DNA from: Pseudarthrobacter sp. Fe7
Lineage (GTDB): Bacteria > Actinomycetota > Actinomycetes > Actinomycetales > Micrococcaceae
DNA: 64,000 nt
Direction: 5' to 3'
NCBI GenBank assembly: GCA_024372495.1
Contig: CP099977.1
Coordinates: 124,001-188,000 of the forward strand
The notes below the pieces were generated by a model, which saw only the letters and a program-made list of their open reading frames with translations, ran no database searches and was not told the DNA's origin. How positions within the stretch are numbered: the stretch's first letter is position 1; every line of letters begins with the position of its first letter. Positions 30,591 to 41,828 of this stretch are shown here, piece by piece. The position numbers and the translations under genes were made by a program.

Positions 30591-32385
30591 CTAGGCCGGC
30601 GGCGCCGTTGGTGCGGGTCGGGTCAACGTGGGGGTTGGTGCGGGCGTGGGCGGCGCGACAGTGCTGGGTGCCGGGGCAGGCGCAGGAGACGGGGCGGGTG
30701 CTGGAGCAGGAGCGGGCGCAACGGTCGTTGGCGACGGCGCAGGTGCAGGTGCCGGTGCTGGCGCAGGTGCCGGTGCGGGTGCCGGAGCAACAGGCGTTGG
30801 CGACGGCGCTGGCGCAGGTGCAGGTGCTGGAGCAGGTGCCGGTGCCGGTGCTGGAGCAGGTGCAGGTGCCGGTGCGGGTGCCGGAGCAACAGGCGTTGGC
30901 GACGGCGCAGGTGCAGGTGCAACAGGCGTTGGCGACGGCATAGGGATTGGCGACGGGCTCGGCGACGGCGACGGACTCGGGCTTGGAGCAGCGGGCGACG
31001 GCGACGGACTCGGGCTTGGAGCAGCGGGCGACGGCGAAGGGCTCGCCGGTACAGCCGACGGACCGCTGGGGGCCGGGCTCGGCGAAGGCGTGGGGCTTGG
31101 AGCAGCGGGCGACGGCGACGGGCTTGGCGAAGGCGTGGGGCTTGGAGCAGCGGGCGACGGTGACGGGCTTGGCGACGGCGTGGGGCTTGGAGCAGCGGGC
31201 GACGGCGACGGGCTCGCCGGTACAGCCGACGGACCGCTGGGGGCCGGGCTCGGCGAAGGCGGCGCGGCACTTAGCGGTTCAGCAGCTGGTGGGGCCGTCG
31301 TCGTCAATTGCACGTTGGGAGGGGGAGCGGAACGCCCCTCGCCCAGGCGGGCGACGGGGCCGGGTCCAGGAGCGGCGGGAAGGGAGATGCCTGGAGCCCG
31401 GCCGCCGGGAATCCGTCCCCGGGGTCGATTTGGAGCGGGATGGTCCAGCTGATCCAGCCGCTGGACAGCCCCTGGCCGGGCGCGTACGACGCCATCCCGG
31501 CCGGAATTGCCTGGTTCAGCGCGCGGAGCTGAAGGAAACTCCATCTCAAGGGGTTGGTGTAGCGGCCGTTCAGAATGGTCTCGAAGTGCAGGTGGCAGCC
31601 AGTGGACGATCCGGTAGTGCCCACGCGCGCGATGACCTGCCCCACCTGCACCTTGTCACCGGTGTGCACGCCGGTGGATTCCAGGTGGTTGTAGGTGGTG
31701 ATCAGCCCGTCGCCGTGGTCAATCTCTACCCGGTTGCCGCCGCCCCAGGGGTGCCAGCCGCTGCGCGCACCACACCGGAATCAGCGGCGTAGACGGGTGT
31801 CCCGCACGGCGCTGCGTAGTCCTGGCCCAGGTGGAAGTCTCCCGCGGCCCCGCTGATCGGGCTGACCCGGAAACCGAACGGCGAGCTCGGGTCCAGACGC
31901 TGAAGTGGAGCCATCAGGAAGCCGGCCAACGGCCTGCCCGCACCGGCCGGGCCAACTGTCAGGGCGCCCCCGGACCCCTGGGCGACGCCGCCGATTGATG
32001 TGTGCGGGAAGGCCAGGGTGACCTGCGGATTGGACAGGATGGCCGGCGGAAGGGCGCCCGCGTTAACCTGGTCCATCGCCGTCGAGGCCGGATCGCCCGG
32101 CGCTTCGTGCCCGTTGTGTGCTCCGAAGGTTCCGGAGGGTGCAGCAGGGCCAGCAGCCGTCCGCGCTCCGGCAACGGATCGCGCCAACAGGGTGGGTTCT
32201 GCGGACCCTGACGAAAGGTTTGCGGCGCAAACGGATGCCGCAAGTACACCCGCGGCAGCGGCGGCGCGGGCAATAGGGGGAAAAGCACGCTGGTCCGGCT
32301 TGCGTTTGACTCGCACGGAATTCTTGCCCAATTTACTGACTCCACGACGTGGCCTGCCGCACGTTGTCTCGACGGTATGTCCCAT
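30591..32385 (-). CDS. secreted M23 (LytM-like) metallopeptidase with a long Pro/Ala/Ser tail
   Basis: About 597 residues. An N-terminal signal-like helix ([21 protein letters not shown]) is followed by a linker, the M23 domain and a tail of about 230 residues. Zinc and catalytic motifs are [40 protein letters not shown] and CHLHFE. Role: probable peptidoglycan endopeptidase or inactive activator. Two breaks: near 31745, where one missing G restores GWHPWGGGN, and one between about 31335 and 31400 at the tail junction. The stop is at 30591. The true start may be a GTG downstream of 32385. Confidence 0.8.
30610..31263 (-). repeat. low-complexity repeats encoding the PxPxP tail
   Basis: On the minus strand this encodes tandem AP, SP and SPTPVAPAP-type units, in three zones: long AP runs, [11 protein letters not shown] units, and two near-identical copies of [18 protein letters not shown] about 130 bp apart. 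Such runs are prone to slippage and assembly collapse, so the exact length is uncertain. Confidence 0.8.
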
Positions 32386-32517
32386 GGGACCACAGGACCG
32401 CAGGCGTGGAAACCCCGGGGCGGGACAATGCGGGTTTTTTGTGGGCCGTTAGGGGAATCGGGTCCTCGTTTCACCGCTGCATCCAGCCGACCGCCTGGAA
32501 ATAGGCAAGAATGTCCC

Positions 32518-33454
32518 ATGCGCAATGTCCTTCGTACATGGCAGGACGAGATCAAGAAGACGTTCTCAGGCAGGGCCGACGCCCCGCCTGACTGGACGCT
32601 GAAGCTGGCCGAGGGCGACGACCCCGGGTACCACCTGCCCGGTTCAGCGGTGTGGGCCGTACACGGGTCCATGACGCCCATTGTGGGAGGAATCCGCACC
32701 CTGCTCATGCAGTCGCTCCATCCGGGCGCCCTGGCAGGGGTACACGAGCACTCCAACTTCCGCGACGATCCCCTGCGCCGGCTGGCCAACACCATCCGAT
32801 GGATCTTCACGGTGACCTACGGGTCCACGGCGGCCGCCGAAGAGGCAACACGGCGTGTCCGGCGCCTCCACGAGCCTGTCCAGGGCAGCTACGAGGACAA
32901 CGGCGGCGGAGTGCGCGGCTACAGCGCCAACGATCCGGAGCCTGGCCAACTGGATCCACATAGCTTTCACGGACGGTTTCCTGGCAGCGCACAAGATTTG
33001 GGGCGGACCCATCCCCGGCGGTGCGGACGCATACGTCCGCGAGTGGGCCCAGGCCGGGCGGATGATGGGCGTGGAAGAGCCGCCGCTGACGGAAAAACAG
33101 ATGCGCAGCCAGTTGGATCAGTGGTACGCGCAGGGTGATCTTCGGGCGGATGGCCGGGTAAAGGAAACCGTGGAGTTCATCCGCAACGCTCCGCTGCATC
33201 CATTGCTCAAGCCTGGCTATCGGGTCCTCTTTGCCGCTGCCGTGTACAGCCTGGAGCCGAAGTACCGGCAGATGCTCGGGCTCTCTGTTCCACGGCTGGG
33301 CCCCTTTCCCCTGCCGGTGGGGCTGGCAACAAAAGCCGTGCTCGGCGTCGTCCATCTCGCCCTGGGCGGTCCCCGGAGACGGATGGGTCCCAGCGAGACA
33401 GCGGCGCGGCAGCGCCTGAGGCGGCTTGGTGAACCCTTCGCGGAGGTGGCCTGA
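32518..33454 (+). CDS. DUF2236 (MpaB/latex-clearing-protein-like) oxygenase-family protein
   Basis: About 311 residues. The family signature is visible: GSAVWAVHGSMTPIVGGIRTLLMQSLHPGALAGVHEHS, where His and Arg residues ligate heme b in characterised relatives, and IHIAFTDGFLAAHKIWGG. Known members include Lcp rubber oxygenase and fungal MpaB; the substrate here is unknown. The break at 32941 (GAGCCTGG) restores SANDPELANWIHIAF. The gene converges with tRNA-Ser across a shared hairpin. Confidence 0.85.
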
Positions 33455-33488
33455 CCCTCCCGAACCACGGCTGCGACGTCGGAAAAGC

Positions 33489-33526
33489 AAGAACCCGGCC
33501 CCCGGGGTTACCAGGGCCGGGTTCTT
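33489..33526. terminator. terminator of tRNA-Ser, possibly bidirectional
   Basis: AAGAACCCGGCCC (33489-33501) pairs with GGGCCGGGTTCTT (33514-33526) over a 12-nt loop. On the minus strand it is followed by GCTTTTCC, a good intrinsic-terminator tail. It also lies just past the DUF2236 stop on the plus strand. Confidence 0.8.
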
Positions 33527-33532
33527 GACCGG

Positions 33533-33617
33533 CGGAGAATGGGGGATTTGAACCCCCGAGGGCGTTAACCCAACACGCGTTCCAGGCGTGCGCCATAGGC
33601 CGCTAGGCGAATTCTCC
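33533..33617 (-). tRNA. tRNA-Ser (anticodon GGA)
   Basis: An 85-nt class II tRNA. The acceptor stem GGAGAAT pairs with ATTCTCC. The anticodon loop CTGGAAC, between CACGC and GCGTG, gives anticodon GGA. A long variable arm is followed by a T-arm GGGGGTTCAAATCCCCC. The discriminator is G, followed by CC; the full CCA is not encoded. Confidence 0.95.
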
Positions 33618-33645
33618 AACTGCTTCTGAATCAAAAGCAGGTACT

Positions 33646-33675
33646 AGATTACCTGAAGTTTTCCGCATCACCCAA
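33646..33675 (-). promoter_or_regulatory. promoter of tRNA-Ser
   Basis: On the minus strand TTGGGT (33675-33670) and TAATCT (33651-33646) are separated by 18 nt. They lie about 30-55 nt upstream of the tRNA 5' end, as for a sigma-70-type promoter. Confidence 0.6.
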
Positions 33676-33976
33676 TTGGCCCATCCGGAACCGGTTTTGA
33701 GGGCGTCCCCGTCCACTCCCTGAAGGGGCGGCGGGTGGTGCCTTAACTTGAAAATGGACGCCCCCAATGCGCCCATTCCCTGTTGCACCGTTGAGCTGCC
33801 GGGTCCGTCCCGTTAAGCCAGGCCGCGCAGCTCACAACCTTGAGATTGCCCCAATCGGTGTACATAACCATGATCCCGGCTGGGGCCTGGATAAGCAATG
33901 GAAATCCGAACACCGGATGCCTTCCCGCACCGCACCGGGGCGTCCAGGCACCACCTGACGCGGCACCGGAAGCCGA
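33676..33976. other. intergenic region without recognisable gene
   Basis: About 300 nt between the tRNA-Ser promoter and the SRP RNA promoter. Short open frames on both strands show no recognisable domain, good start signal or neighbour support. Confidence 0.5.
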
Positions 33977-34006
33977 TTCGAGTCGGGCCGGATGTTCGGG
34001 TAAAGT
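33977..34006 (+). promoter_or_regulatory. promoter of the SRP RNA
   Basis: TTCGAG (33977-33982) and TAAAGT (34001-34006) are separated by 18 nt, placing initiation at about 34011-34013, the predicted RNA 5' end. Confidence 0.6.
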
Positions 34007-34010
34007 ATCT

Positions 34011-34101
34011 GACGGCCCCTCATGTGGCGTCATCCTGTTGAACTCCCCCAGGACCGGAAGGTAGCAAGGGTAGACGGGCTCTGGCGGGTGCATGGGGGGT
34101 C
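34011..34101 (+). ncRNA. ffs: 4.5S / signal recognition particle RNA
   Basis: The invariant domain IV core CAGGACCGGAAGGTAGCA is present, flanked by GTTGAACTCCC and GGGCTCTGGCGGGTGC, typical of bacterial small SRP RNA. Terminal sequences (GGCCCCTCATG and CATGGGGGGTC) can pair to close the hairpin. It lies directly upstream of dnaX, the usual actinobacterial position. Ends are approximate. Confidence 0.93.
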
Positions 34102-34158
34102 TTTACTATTCCCCCACAGGGCGGCGCGATGTCAGCCCGGATTGGTAGGGTTTTCTCT

Positions 34159-37100
34159 GTGACAGTTACTACCGCCCTGTACCGCAGATACCGTCCCGAC
34201 TCGTTCGCTGACGTTATCGGGCAGGAGCATGTCACCGAGCCGCTGATGACGGCTTTGCGGAAAAACCGGGTCAACCACGCCTACCTTTTTCGGGCCCCAG
34301 GGGCTGCGGCAAAACCACGTCCGCCCGGATTCTGGCCCGCTGCCTCAACTGCGCCCAAGGCCCCACTGACACCCCCTGCGGGACCTGCCCCAGCTGCGTT
34401 GAGCTGGCCCGCGGCGGCTCAGGCTCCCTTGATGTCATCGAGATTGACGCCGCCAGCCACGGCGGTGTTGATGACGCCCGGGACCTCCGCGAACGCGCCA
34501 CCTACGCCCCCGTGCGGGACCGCTACAAGATCTTCATCATTGACGAAGCCCACATGGTCACTTCCGCCGGGTTCAATGCCCTGCTGAAGATCGTGGAAGA
34601 GCCGCCGGAACACATCAAGTTCATCTTCGCCACCACGGAGCCGGACAAAGTCATTGGAACCATCCGTTCCCGGACCCACCACTACCCGTTCCGGCTGGTA
34701 CCGCCCGAGCCCCTGATGGCCTACCTGGAGCTCCTGTGCCGCCAGGAAAACGTTCCCGTCGCCCCCGGAGTCCTGTCCCTTGTCATTCGGGCCGGCGGCG
34801 GCTCCGTCCGTGACTCGCTCTCGGTCCTGGACCAGCTCATGGCAGGTGCCGGACCCAATGGGCTGGATTACGAGCTCGCCGTGGCGCTGCTCGGCTACAC
34901 GCACGCCTCGTTGCTGGATGACGTTGTGGAGGCAGTGGCTGCTTCCGACGCCGCCACCGTTTTCCGGGCCGTGGACCGTGTCATCCAGACTGGCCACGAT
35001 CCACGCCGGTTCGTTGAGGACTTGCTGGAGCGCTTCCGCGACCTGATCATTGTCCAGGCCATGCCCGAGAGCGCCCACGCCATCCTCCGCGGGATGCCGG
35101 CAGACCAAATCGCCCGCCTGCACAACCAGGCCCACAACCTTGGCGCGGCGGAGCTTTCCCGGGCCGCGGACGTCACCAATACGGCCCTGACCGAAATGAC
35201 CGGGGCCACGTCCCCCCGGCTGCACCTGGAACTGCTGTGCGCCCGGATCCTGCTGCCCAGCTCAGAACAGAACGAGCGCGGCATGGCGGCCCGGATCGAC
35301 CGGGTGGAGCGGCGGCTCAACTATGCAGGGAACGACGTCGGTACTCCCGCCACGGCAGCGCCGGCAGCCGCGGCGGTTCCAGCGGCGCCGGTGCCTGCGA
35401 CAGCCCCCGCTGCCACTCCTGCCACAGCCCCCCAGCGCCCGCAGGAACCGGCTGTGCAAGAGCCGCCTGCCCAATCCGCACCGACCCACCCCGCATCGGC
35501 CACGTCCACGCCGGCTCAATCCGGAACCGGCACGTCTGCCGTGCCGGCTCCTGCCCCGGGCAGCGCCGGAAACACGGCACCGACCGAGCCTGGCTGCTCC
35601 CGTCGCGCCCGGCACCGGTGACGGGCAGGTCGCTACCGCCGCGGACGGCCAGCGCACCCCCTTACGCCGCCGCGGGTCAGCACCAGCGACTGGCCCGTCG
35701 AGGACCCGGCCCGGGCCAGGACACCACAGGCCGCCGCCGCAGCGGAAACGAACAACGCCGCCCAGCCGACCACCGCTGCTGCGCAGCCCGCTGCAGGGCG
35801 GCGAACAAACGCTGTGCCGCAGGCACAGGAAGACCGGCGGGTGCCCGGCCACGGAGTTCCGCCCCAGGCCCAGGACACGCCGCAGGGCACCCGAACCCAG
35901 GCGCCGAACCAGGGTCCAGGCAACCAGCCCTCAGTTCCGCAACCTCCTGCCCACCAGGCACCGGCGCACCAGGAATCGCCGGGCGGGTCCCTCCCTGCCG
36001 CTTCCCCGGCCATGGGCGACGTGGAAGTCCTTCGCAGGGCCTGGCCGGACGTGCTGCAGGCATTGTCCAAAATCAAGCGCAGCACCTGGGCTCTCGTTGA
36101 GCCCAATGCGCAGGTCAGCGCCTTCGACGGCAGCGTCCTGACGCTGTCCTTCAGCACGTCCGGGCTTGCCGGGGCCTTCGGCAGGGCAGACCATTCGGAC
36201 AATCTGCGCCGGGCCATCCACAAGACCGTTGGCATCGACTGCCAGATCCATGCGGTTGCCGGGGGCACCAGCCAGGCGAGCTCTGAGCCAAACCCAAAAG
36301 TGCCCGCCAGCCCGGTGGTTCCGGCCACTTCAGCTGACGTTGCCTGGGGGCTGGCTCCCGCCGCCCAAGCAGCTCCCCCAACGCCGGCACCTGCCTCGGG
36401 AGCCCCTGGGGCTTCGCTGGGCGGTAGCTCCGTGCGCACCGCGAAAGTTGACAAATCCGCCGAGGCCGGCAGCTCCTTCGTTGGGCAAGGCTCCGCTCCG
36501 GCCGGCCCTTCCGGCAGCTCTGCTGTTGGCTTGCGCCCGTCGGCCACGCCTGCGGGCACTCCTCCGGCTGGCGCTTCTCCGGAAACGCGTCCGGTAGGTG
36601 ACGCTACCGCGTACGGTAACCAGGCCACGGCGCCGGTCCGCGCCACCGCCAACGCCGCGGAGACCGCTTCCACCATATCCGGCACGGGAGCCTCCCAGCC
36701 CGCGTACCCGCCCGCGTACCCGCCCGCGTACCCGCCCGCGGGAGGAGACTACTCCTACTCCGATGACGACTGGGGCCCGCCCCGGGATGAGGACGCTCCC
36801 CCGCTGGATGAGGAGCCGCCCATTGACTGGGAGCCCGCTGCGCGCGCCGGCAACCGGACGGCGCCACCACCTTCTGCCACTGGTATCCGCCAGGCGGAAG
36901 ATGGCGGCCAAACCGAGGCTGCTGCACGCGCCCAGGGGTCTGTCCCCGATGGCCAACCCCCGGCCACCGCTGGCCCCGTTAGCCACCCCGCCGGCCAGCA
37001 CCCGGGAGACGCCCACGATCCCTGGACCCGCGCCGTGGAACAGGCACCCGGCATATGGGTGGTTGGCGACAAGAGCAACGTGGGCGCCAAGCCAGCACCT

Positions 37101-37733
37101 GCTGCAGCGAAAGACAACATCGGGGCATCGGCCTCCGTCCCCCACTACGCGCCCGCAACGGCCCAGGTGCCACCGTCCATCCCGGCAGCTCCCGCCGCCG
37201 CGGCCACGGCGGCGACAGGGCCCGGCTGGACTCCGGGTGCAGGTTCCCGCCCCGGCCAGGCGGAGGCGGCCGCGGGAAGTTACCAGGCATCGTCCCCCGG
37301 CCGCACCCCTGTCCCGGAATTCGCCATGGCCGCTGCCGCACCAGCGGCGGTTGCCCAGGCCTCTGTGACGCAGACACCTGTTATGCAGGCTGCGGTTGTC
37401 CACGTCACTGCTGGGCAGGCCACTGTTGCACCCTCCCGCCCCCAGCCGGGGGCTGCTGCGCCGGCTGCCGCGCCCGGACCCGGACGAACTGAAACGCGGC
37501 AAAGCCTTTACCAGCGGCTGTCCAACAGCCCTGAAGCCGAGGCCGGACGCGCCAAGGCCCCGGCCAGGGGAGCCACTGCGCCGAGCGCTTTTGTCCAGGA
37601 CATACCAAGCGCCGACGATGAAACGATCGAGGAATCCGGTGTGTTCGGCCGGGCCGCCGTGGAGCGCATCCTGGGCGGAAAACTGATCGAGGAGCGGTCC
37701 CTGGACGGAAGCCCGGTCACGCCTCGCTATTGA
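34159..37733 (+). CDS. dnaX: DNA polymerase III gamma/tau subunit with a very long C-terminal extension
   Basis: Clamp-loader ATPase, about 1190 residues against roughly 600 in E. coli. AAA+ module: YRRYRPDSFADVIGQEHV, Walker A GPRGCGKTT, four-Cys zinc site CLNCAQGPTDTPCGTCPSC, Walker B FIIDEAHMVT and TTEPDKVIGTI. A Pro/Ala/Gln-rich linker leads to a folded block (GDVEVLRRAWPDVLQALSKI..., 36012-36260), then about 500 disordered residues ending VERILGGKLIEERSLDGS. Breaks: a missing T near 34288, AGCCTGG at 35589 and a missing C near 35655. GTG 34159 is probably leaderless (TAGGGT upstream). recR follows. Confidence 0.92.
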
Positions 37734-37810
37734 CGGCGGGCGATGCTGCCGCCGGGGCACTGCCACCTGACTGATCCACCCGCTAATCACACCAAGCTAA
37801 AGAGGGAAAC

Positions 37811-38411
37811 GTGTACGAAGGTGCTGTCCAGGAGCTGATCGATGAGCTCGGACGCCTTCCGGGAGTGGGACCCAAGTCAGCACAGCGGCTGGCGTTCCAC
37901 ATTCTTGAAGCCGATCCCCAAGACATGAGGCGGCTGGTTGAGGCCATCACCACTGTCAAGGAACGGGTAAAGTTCTGCACAGTCTGCGGCAACGTCACGG
38001 AGCAGGAGCTGTGCAACATCTGCCGCGATCCTCGCCGCGATCCGGCCGTCATCTGCGTGGTGGAGGAGTCCAAGGACGTCCTGGCGGTGGAGCGCACCCG
38101 TTCGTTCCGTGGCCGGTACCACGTGCTGGGCGGTGCCATCAATCCGATAGCCGGGGTTGGACCGGAACAGCTGCGGATCCGCGAGCCTGCTCACCCGGCT
38201 GAACGACGGCCAAATCCAGGAAGTCATCATCGCCACGGACCCCAACCTGGAGGGCGAGGCAACGGCCACTTACCTGGCCCGCATGCTCAAGACGATCGGC
38301 ATCGCAGTCACCCGCCTTGCCTCCGGCCTCCCCGTGGGCGGTGACCTGGAGTACGCCGACGAGGTCACCCTGGGCCGCGCCTTCGAGGGACGCCGCAACG
38401 CCCTGGGCTGA
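37811..38411 (+). CDS. recR: recombination mediator RecR
   Basis: About 200 residues, standard length. N-terminal HhH ([21 protein letters not shown]), a four-Cys zinc finger ([20 protein letters not shown]), and the Toprim domain ([33 protein letters not shown]). It acts with RecF/RecO in loading RecA at gaps. The break at 38186 is GAGCCTGC for GAGCTGC, giving [12 protein letters not shown]. Start GTG 37811 follows AAAGAGGGAA. The order dnaX-recR-ask is conserved in related actinobacteria. Confidence 0.94.
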
Positions 38412-38512
38412 GGCACATGGCGGGCTCCCGCCGTCGTCCGTCACCCCCAGGCTTGGCCTGCCGGCCTGGCCAACGGGTACCACGGCGCCCCATGGCCGGA
38501 ATGTGGTCACAA

Positions 38513-38541
38513 TTCAACGTCCCTCCGGGCACGGCGATAAA
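38513..38541 (+). promoter_or_regulatory. candidate promoter of ask
   Basis: TTCAAC (38513-38518) and GATAAA (38536-38541) are separated by 17 nt in the 209-nt recR-ask gap, about 80 nt before the ask ATG. Nothing else in the gap looks genic. Confidence 0.5.
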
Positions 38542-38620
38542 CTGTCGGTGGAAAGTCGCGCCGTCCGGCGTCAGGCTGCCTGGCCTCCAGAACTCCAATT
38601 AACCCAATGAAGGTACGCGC

Positions 38621-39978
<1,358 letters not shown>

Positions 39979-39987
39979 GCGTAAAGG

Positions 39988-40033
39988 AAAAGCCGGGCTG
40001 CCCGTTCCTAGAGGACGGGCAGCCCGGCTTTTT
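39988..40033 (+). terminator. intrinsic terminator of the aspartate kinase gene
   Basis: AAAAGCCGGGCTGCCCGT (39988-40005) pairs with ACGGGCAGCCCGGCTTTT (from 40015), followed by T. It starts 9 nt after the ask stop. The A-run on the left makes it usable for the convergent minus-strand gene as well. Confidence 0.9.
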
Positions 40034-40049
40034 CGTATCAAACAAGCAG

Positions 40050-40265
40050 TCAGATCTCGCGTTCCAGGTCTTCCCGGCGTACCGCGTAGTGGTGGCCGGT
40101 TGAATCGGTCTCCACCACGAAATGCGAAAGATCCTCTTCCGAGGCCTGTTCGAAGTCGTCGTGTTTGTGCACCACCGGCGCATCGGCGTCCAGTCGGGTG
40201 GCGGGACCGAAGAAGAAGCGCAGCCTGTCGGTCAGGCCCATGAAGCTGCTGAGGACATGTGCCAC
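40050..40265 (-). CDS. small conserved protein, paralogue of its neighbour
   Basis: 71 residues from GTG 40265, which has GGGGGTGG upstream; ATG 40241 is an alternative. It contains LRFFFGPATR, an acidic middle and ends YAVRREDLEREI. The next gene on the strand (40384-40626) shares LRxxFGPAxR and a Y-x-V-x-R ending at the same relative positions. Function unknown; probably cytoplasmic. Confidence 0.65.
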   Translation of the reverse strand: MAHVLSSFMGLTDRLRFFFGPATRLDADAPVVHKHDDFEQASEEDLSHFVVETDSTGHHYAVRREDLEREI

Positions 40266-40383
40266 TGTTATCCACCCCCTTCCCGGAAATCGGGCGAAAG
40301 TGCAACAGGCTCCGGCAGGAGCCAGTGCCCTCATTTTATGCCCGGGGCAGGAAAAAGGCGCCGGTGCGAGAGCGACGGAATTG

Positions 40384-40626
40384 CTACCGGAGGGAGCGGT
40401 CTTCAGGGTTCCTTGGCACCACGTAGGTGCTGCCGTCCGGCCTGGTGATGGTCTCCCACTGCTGGGTTTCCGCCTGGCGCTGGGCCAGCAGGCGCCGGTT
40501 TTCTTCCGTCATGTCGTGTGCCAGGGCAGTGCGGCTGGCGGGACCGAAAATGGCCCTCAACTTTCCTGTGGCTCGCATGAAGCGCTGGGAGGCGTTGCCC
40601 TTGTCCGCGGTCCTGTCGCTGCCCAT
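40384..40626 (-). CDS. small conserved protein with FGPAxR motif
   Basis: 80 residues from ATG 40626, with AAGGAA upstream. LRAIFGPASR lies near residue 25 and TRPDGSTYVVPRNPEDRSLR forms the C-terminus. Related to the adjacent 40050-40265 product. It is divergent from the ohrR-like gene, sharing a 76-nt promoter region. Function unknown. Confidence 0.65.
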   Translation of the reverse strand: MGSDRTADKGNASQRFMRATGKLRAIFGPASRTALAHDMTEENRRLLAQRQAETQQWETITRPDGSTYVVPRNPEDRSLR

Positions 40627-40663
40627 GAAGCGGTTCCTTCCACTCACCGATACCAGCAACAAA

Positions 40664-40692
40664 TGTACACTAATGATTAATGCACTAACAAT
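40664..40692. promoter_or_regulatory. AT-rich operator-like region before the OhrR-type gene
   Basis: CACTAA occurs at 40668 and 40683 (15-nt direct repeat) around TGATTAATG. The region is strikingly AT-rich for this genome and lies between divergent genes; MarR/OhrR proteins typically bind such sites in their own promoters. Confidence 0.45.
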
Positions 40693-40702
40693 TGGAGGGC
40701 GA

Positions 40703-41176
40703 ATGACTGCCACAGCGGCAACGGACCCAGAAATGACGGACACAGCACACGAAGAAGACCTGCTGCTTGAACACCAGCTCTGCTTTGCGTTGACGGTGGC
40801 TGCCCGCAGTGTGGTGGGCGCCTACAAACCTGTGCTGGAAAAACTCAACCTCACCCATCCGCAGTACCTGGTAATGCTCTCACTGTGGGAAGACAGCCCC
40901 CGCACCGTGCGGAACATCAGCGATGCCCTCGCCCAGGAACCGGCCACCATCTCCCCGCTTCTGCGCCGGCTGGAGGCAGCGGATCTGATCACACGGCGCC
41001 GCGCAGACGGCAACGAGCGCGCACTCGCCGTCGAGCTGACCCCAAAAGGCGCCGCCCTGCGGCAGCAGGCGCTCCGGGTGCCGGGAACCATGATGGAGCG
41101 GTTGGGGCTGACCCGGGACCAGGTCGCGGAACTGCACGCATCCATGACGGGGTTGATCGCCGCTACCTCCCAGTGA
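40703..41176 (+). CDS. OhrR-type MarR-family redox regulator
   Basis: Intact 157 residues. EHQLCFALTVAARSV contains the N-terminal reactive Cys position of OhrR; NLTHPQYLVMLSLWE, the wing helix ATISPLLRRLEAADLITRRR and LRVPGTMMERLGL follow the OhrR pattern. Such proteins repress peroxidase genes until the Cys is oxidised by organic hydroperoxides. No ohr gene is in view, so the target may be the divergent small gene or a distant locus. ATG 40703 has GGAGGG upstream. Confidence 0.82.
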   Translation: MTATAATDPEMTDTAHEEDLLLEHQLCFALTVAARSVVGAYKPVLEKLNLTHPQYLVMLSLWEDSPRTVRNISDALAQEPATISPLLRRLEAADLITRRRADGNERALAVELTPKGAALRQQALRVPGTMMERLGLTRDQVAELHASMTGLIAATSQ

Positions 41177-41252
41177 GTGGTCGCGGCAGGACAGAAGCCC
41201 GCCCGCACTGGGACAAGCGACTAGAATTACTGGACGAAGGAGAGGTGGCCTG

Positions 41253-41828
41253 ATGCGTAAAGTTCGGATGCTCGGAGCGCTCCTGGCGGTTGGCGCCGGG
41301 CTGATCTCCGGCTGCAGCGGCACTCCTGACAGCGGCACGCCCGCATCGACTGCCCCATCCACAGCTTCAGCCGGCCCCTCCTCCCCGTCCCCGGGAGGCT
41401 CCCCGGCCGGGCCGTCCCCCGACACCGAAACCTCCCTGCCTGCTCCCGCCCCCGCAACGTCGCGGCCAAGCCCCGGTCCCGGGCAGGGGAACGCTGAACT
41501 CGCGATTACGGTGATGCCGTCCCAGGGCGCGCCGGACGTCAACTACACGCTGGTCTGTTCCGCGGGGACGCCGGCCGCGGAAAGCAGCCATCCCAACGCC
41601 GCTGCCGCCTGCACCACGCTGAAGGCGAACCCCGGCATCATTGCTCCGGTGGTCCCAGGGACGGCGCAGCCCTGCACCCAGCAGTACGGCGGCCCCCAAA
41701 AAGCCACTGTCACCGGAATGGTGGACGGCGTTGCCGTGGACTCATCCTTTGCACGGACCAACGGATGCGAGATCGGCGCGTGGGATGCTGCCAAGGACGT
41801 ATTAGGCGCATCCGGTGGAGCCTCTTAA
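41253..41828 (+). CDS. secreted subtilisin-inhibitor-like (SSI) lipoprotein
   Basis: 191 residues. The N-terminus is a lipoprotein signal (LLAVGAGLISGCS), then about 55 residues of Pro/Ser/Ala linker, then an SSI domain: YTLVCSAG, HPNAAAACTTL, PCTQQYGGPQ and TNGCEIGAWD, with both disulfide pairs of Streptomyces subtilisin inhibitor. By position the P1 residue would be the first Gln of CTQQY. It overlaps the next gene by 14 nt and converges on a secreted subtilase gene 1.3 kb away. Confidence 0.85.
   Translation: MRKVRMLGALLAVGAGLISGCSGTPDSGTPASTAPSTASAGPSSPSPGGSPAGPSPDTETSLPAPAPATSRPSPGPGQGNAELAITVMPSQGAPDVNYTLVCSAGTPAAESSHPNAAAACTTLKANPGIIAPVVPGTAQPCTQQYGGPQKATVTGMVDGVAVDSSFARTNGCEIGAWDAAKDVLGASGGAS

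Noticed and set aside
30610-31263. Repeat tract as a CRISPR array or minisatellite in non-coding DNA
   Set aside because: Units are short, irregular and keep a Pro/Ala/Ser reading frame continuous with the M23 gene.
32386-32517. Cyclic-di-AMP (ydaO-type) riboswitch before the M23 gene
   Set aside because: Such leaders precede some actinobacterial wall hydrolases, but I could not find the conserved core sequences here.
33743-34093. 116-codon minus-strand frame over the SRP RNA region
   Set aside because: It is antisense to the conserved SRP RNA and has no start signal or recognisable domain.
34280-34295. dnaX programmed frameshift at the T-run
   Set aside because: The break is inside the Walker A region, not after domain III, so it cannot make a gamma-type product; a missing T explains it.
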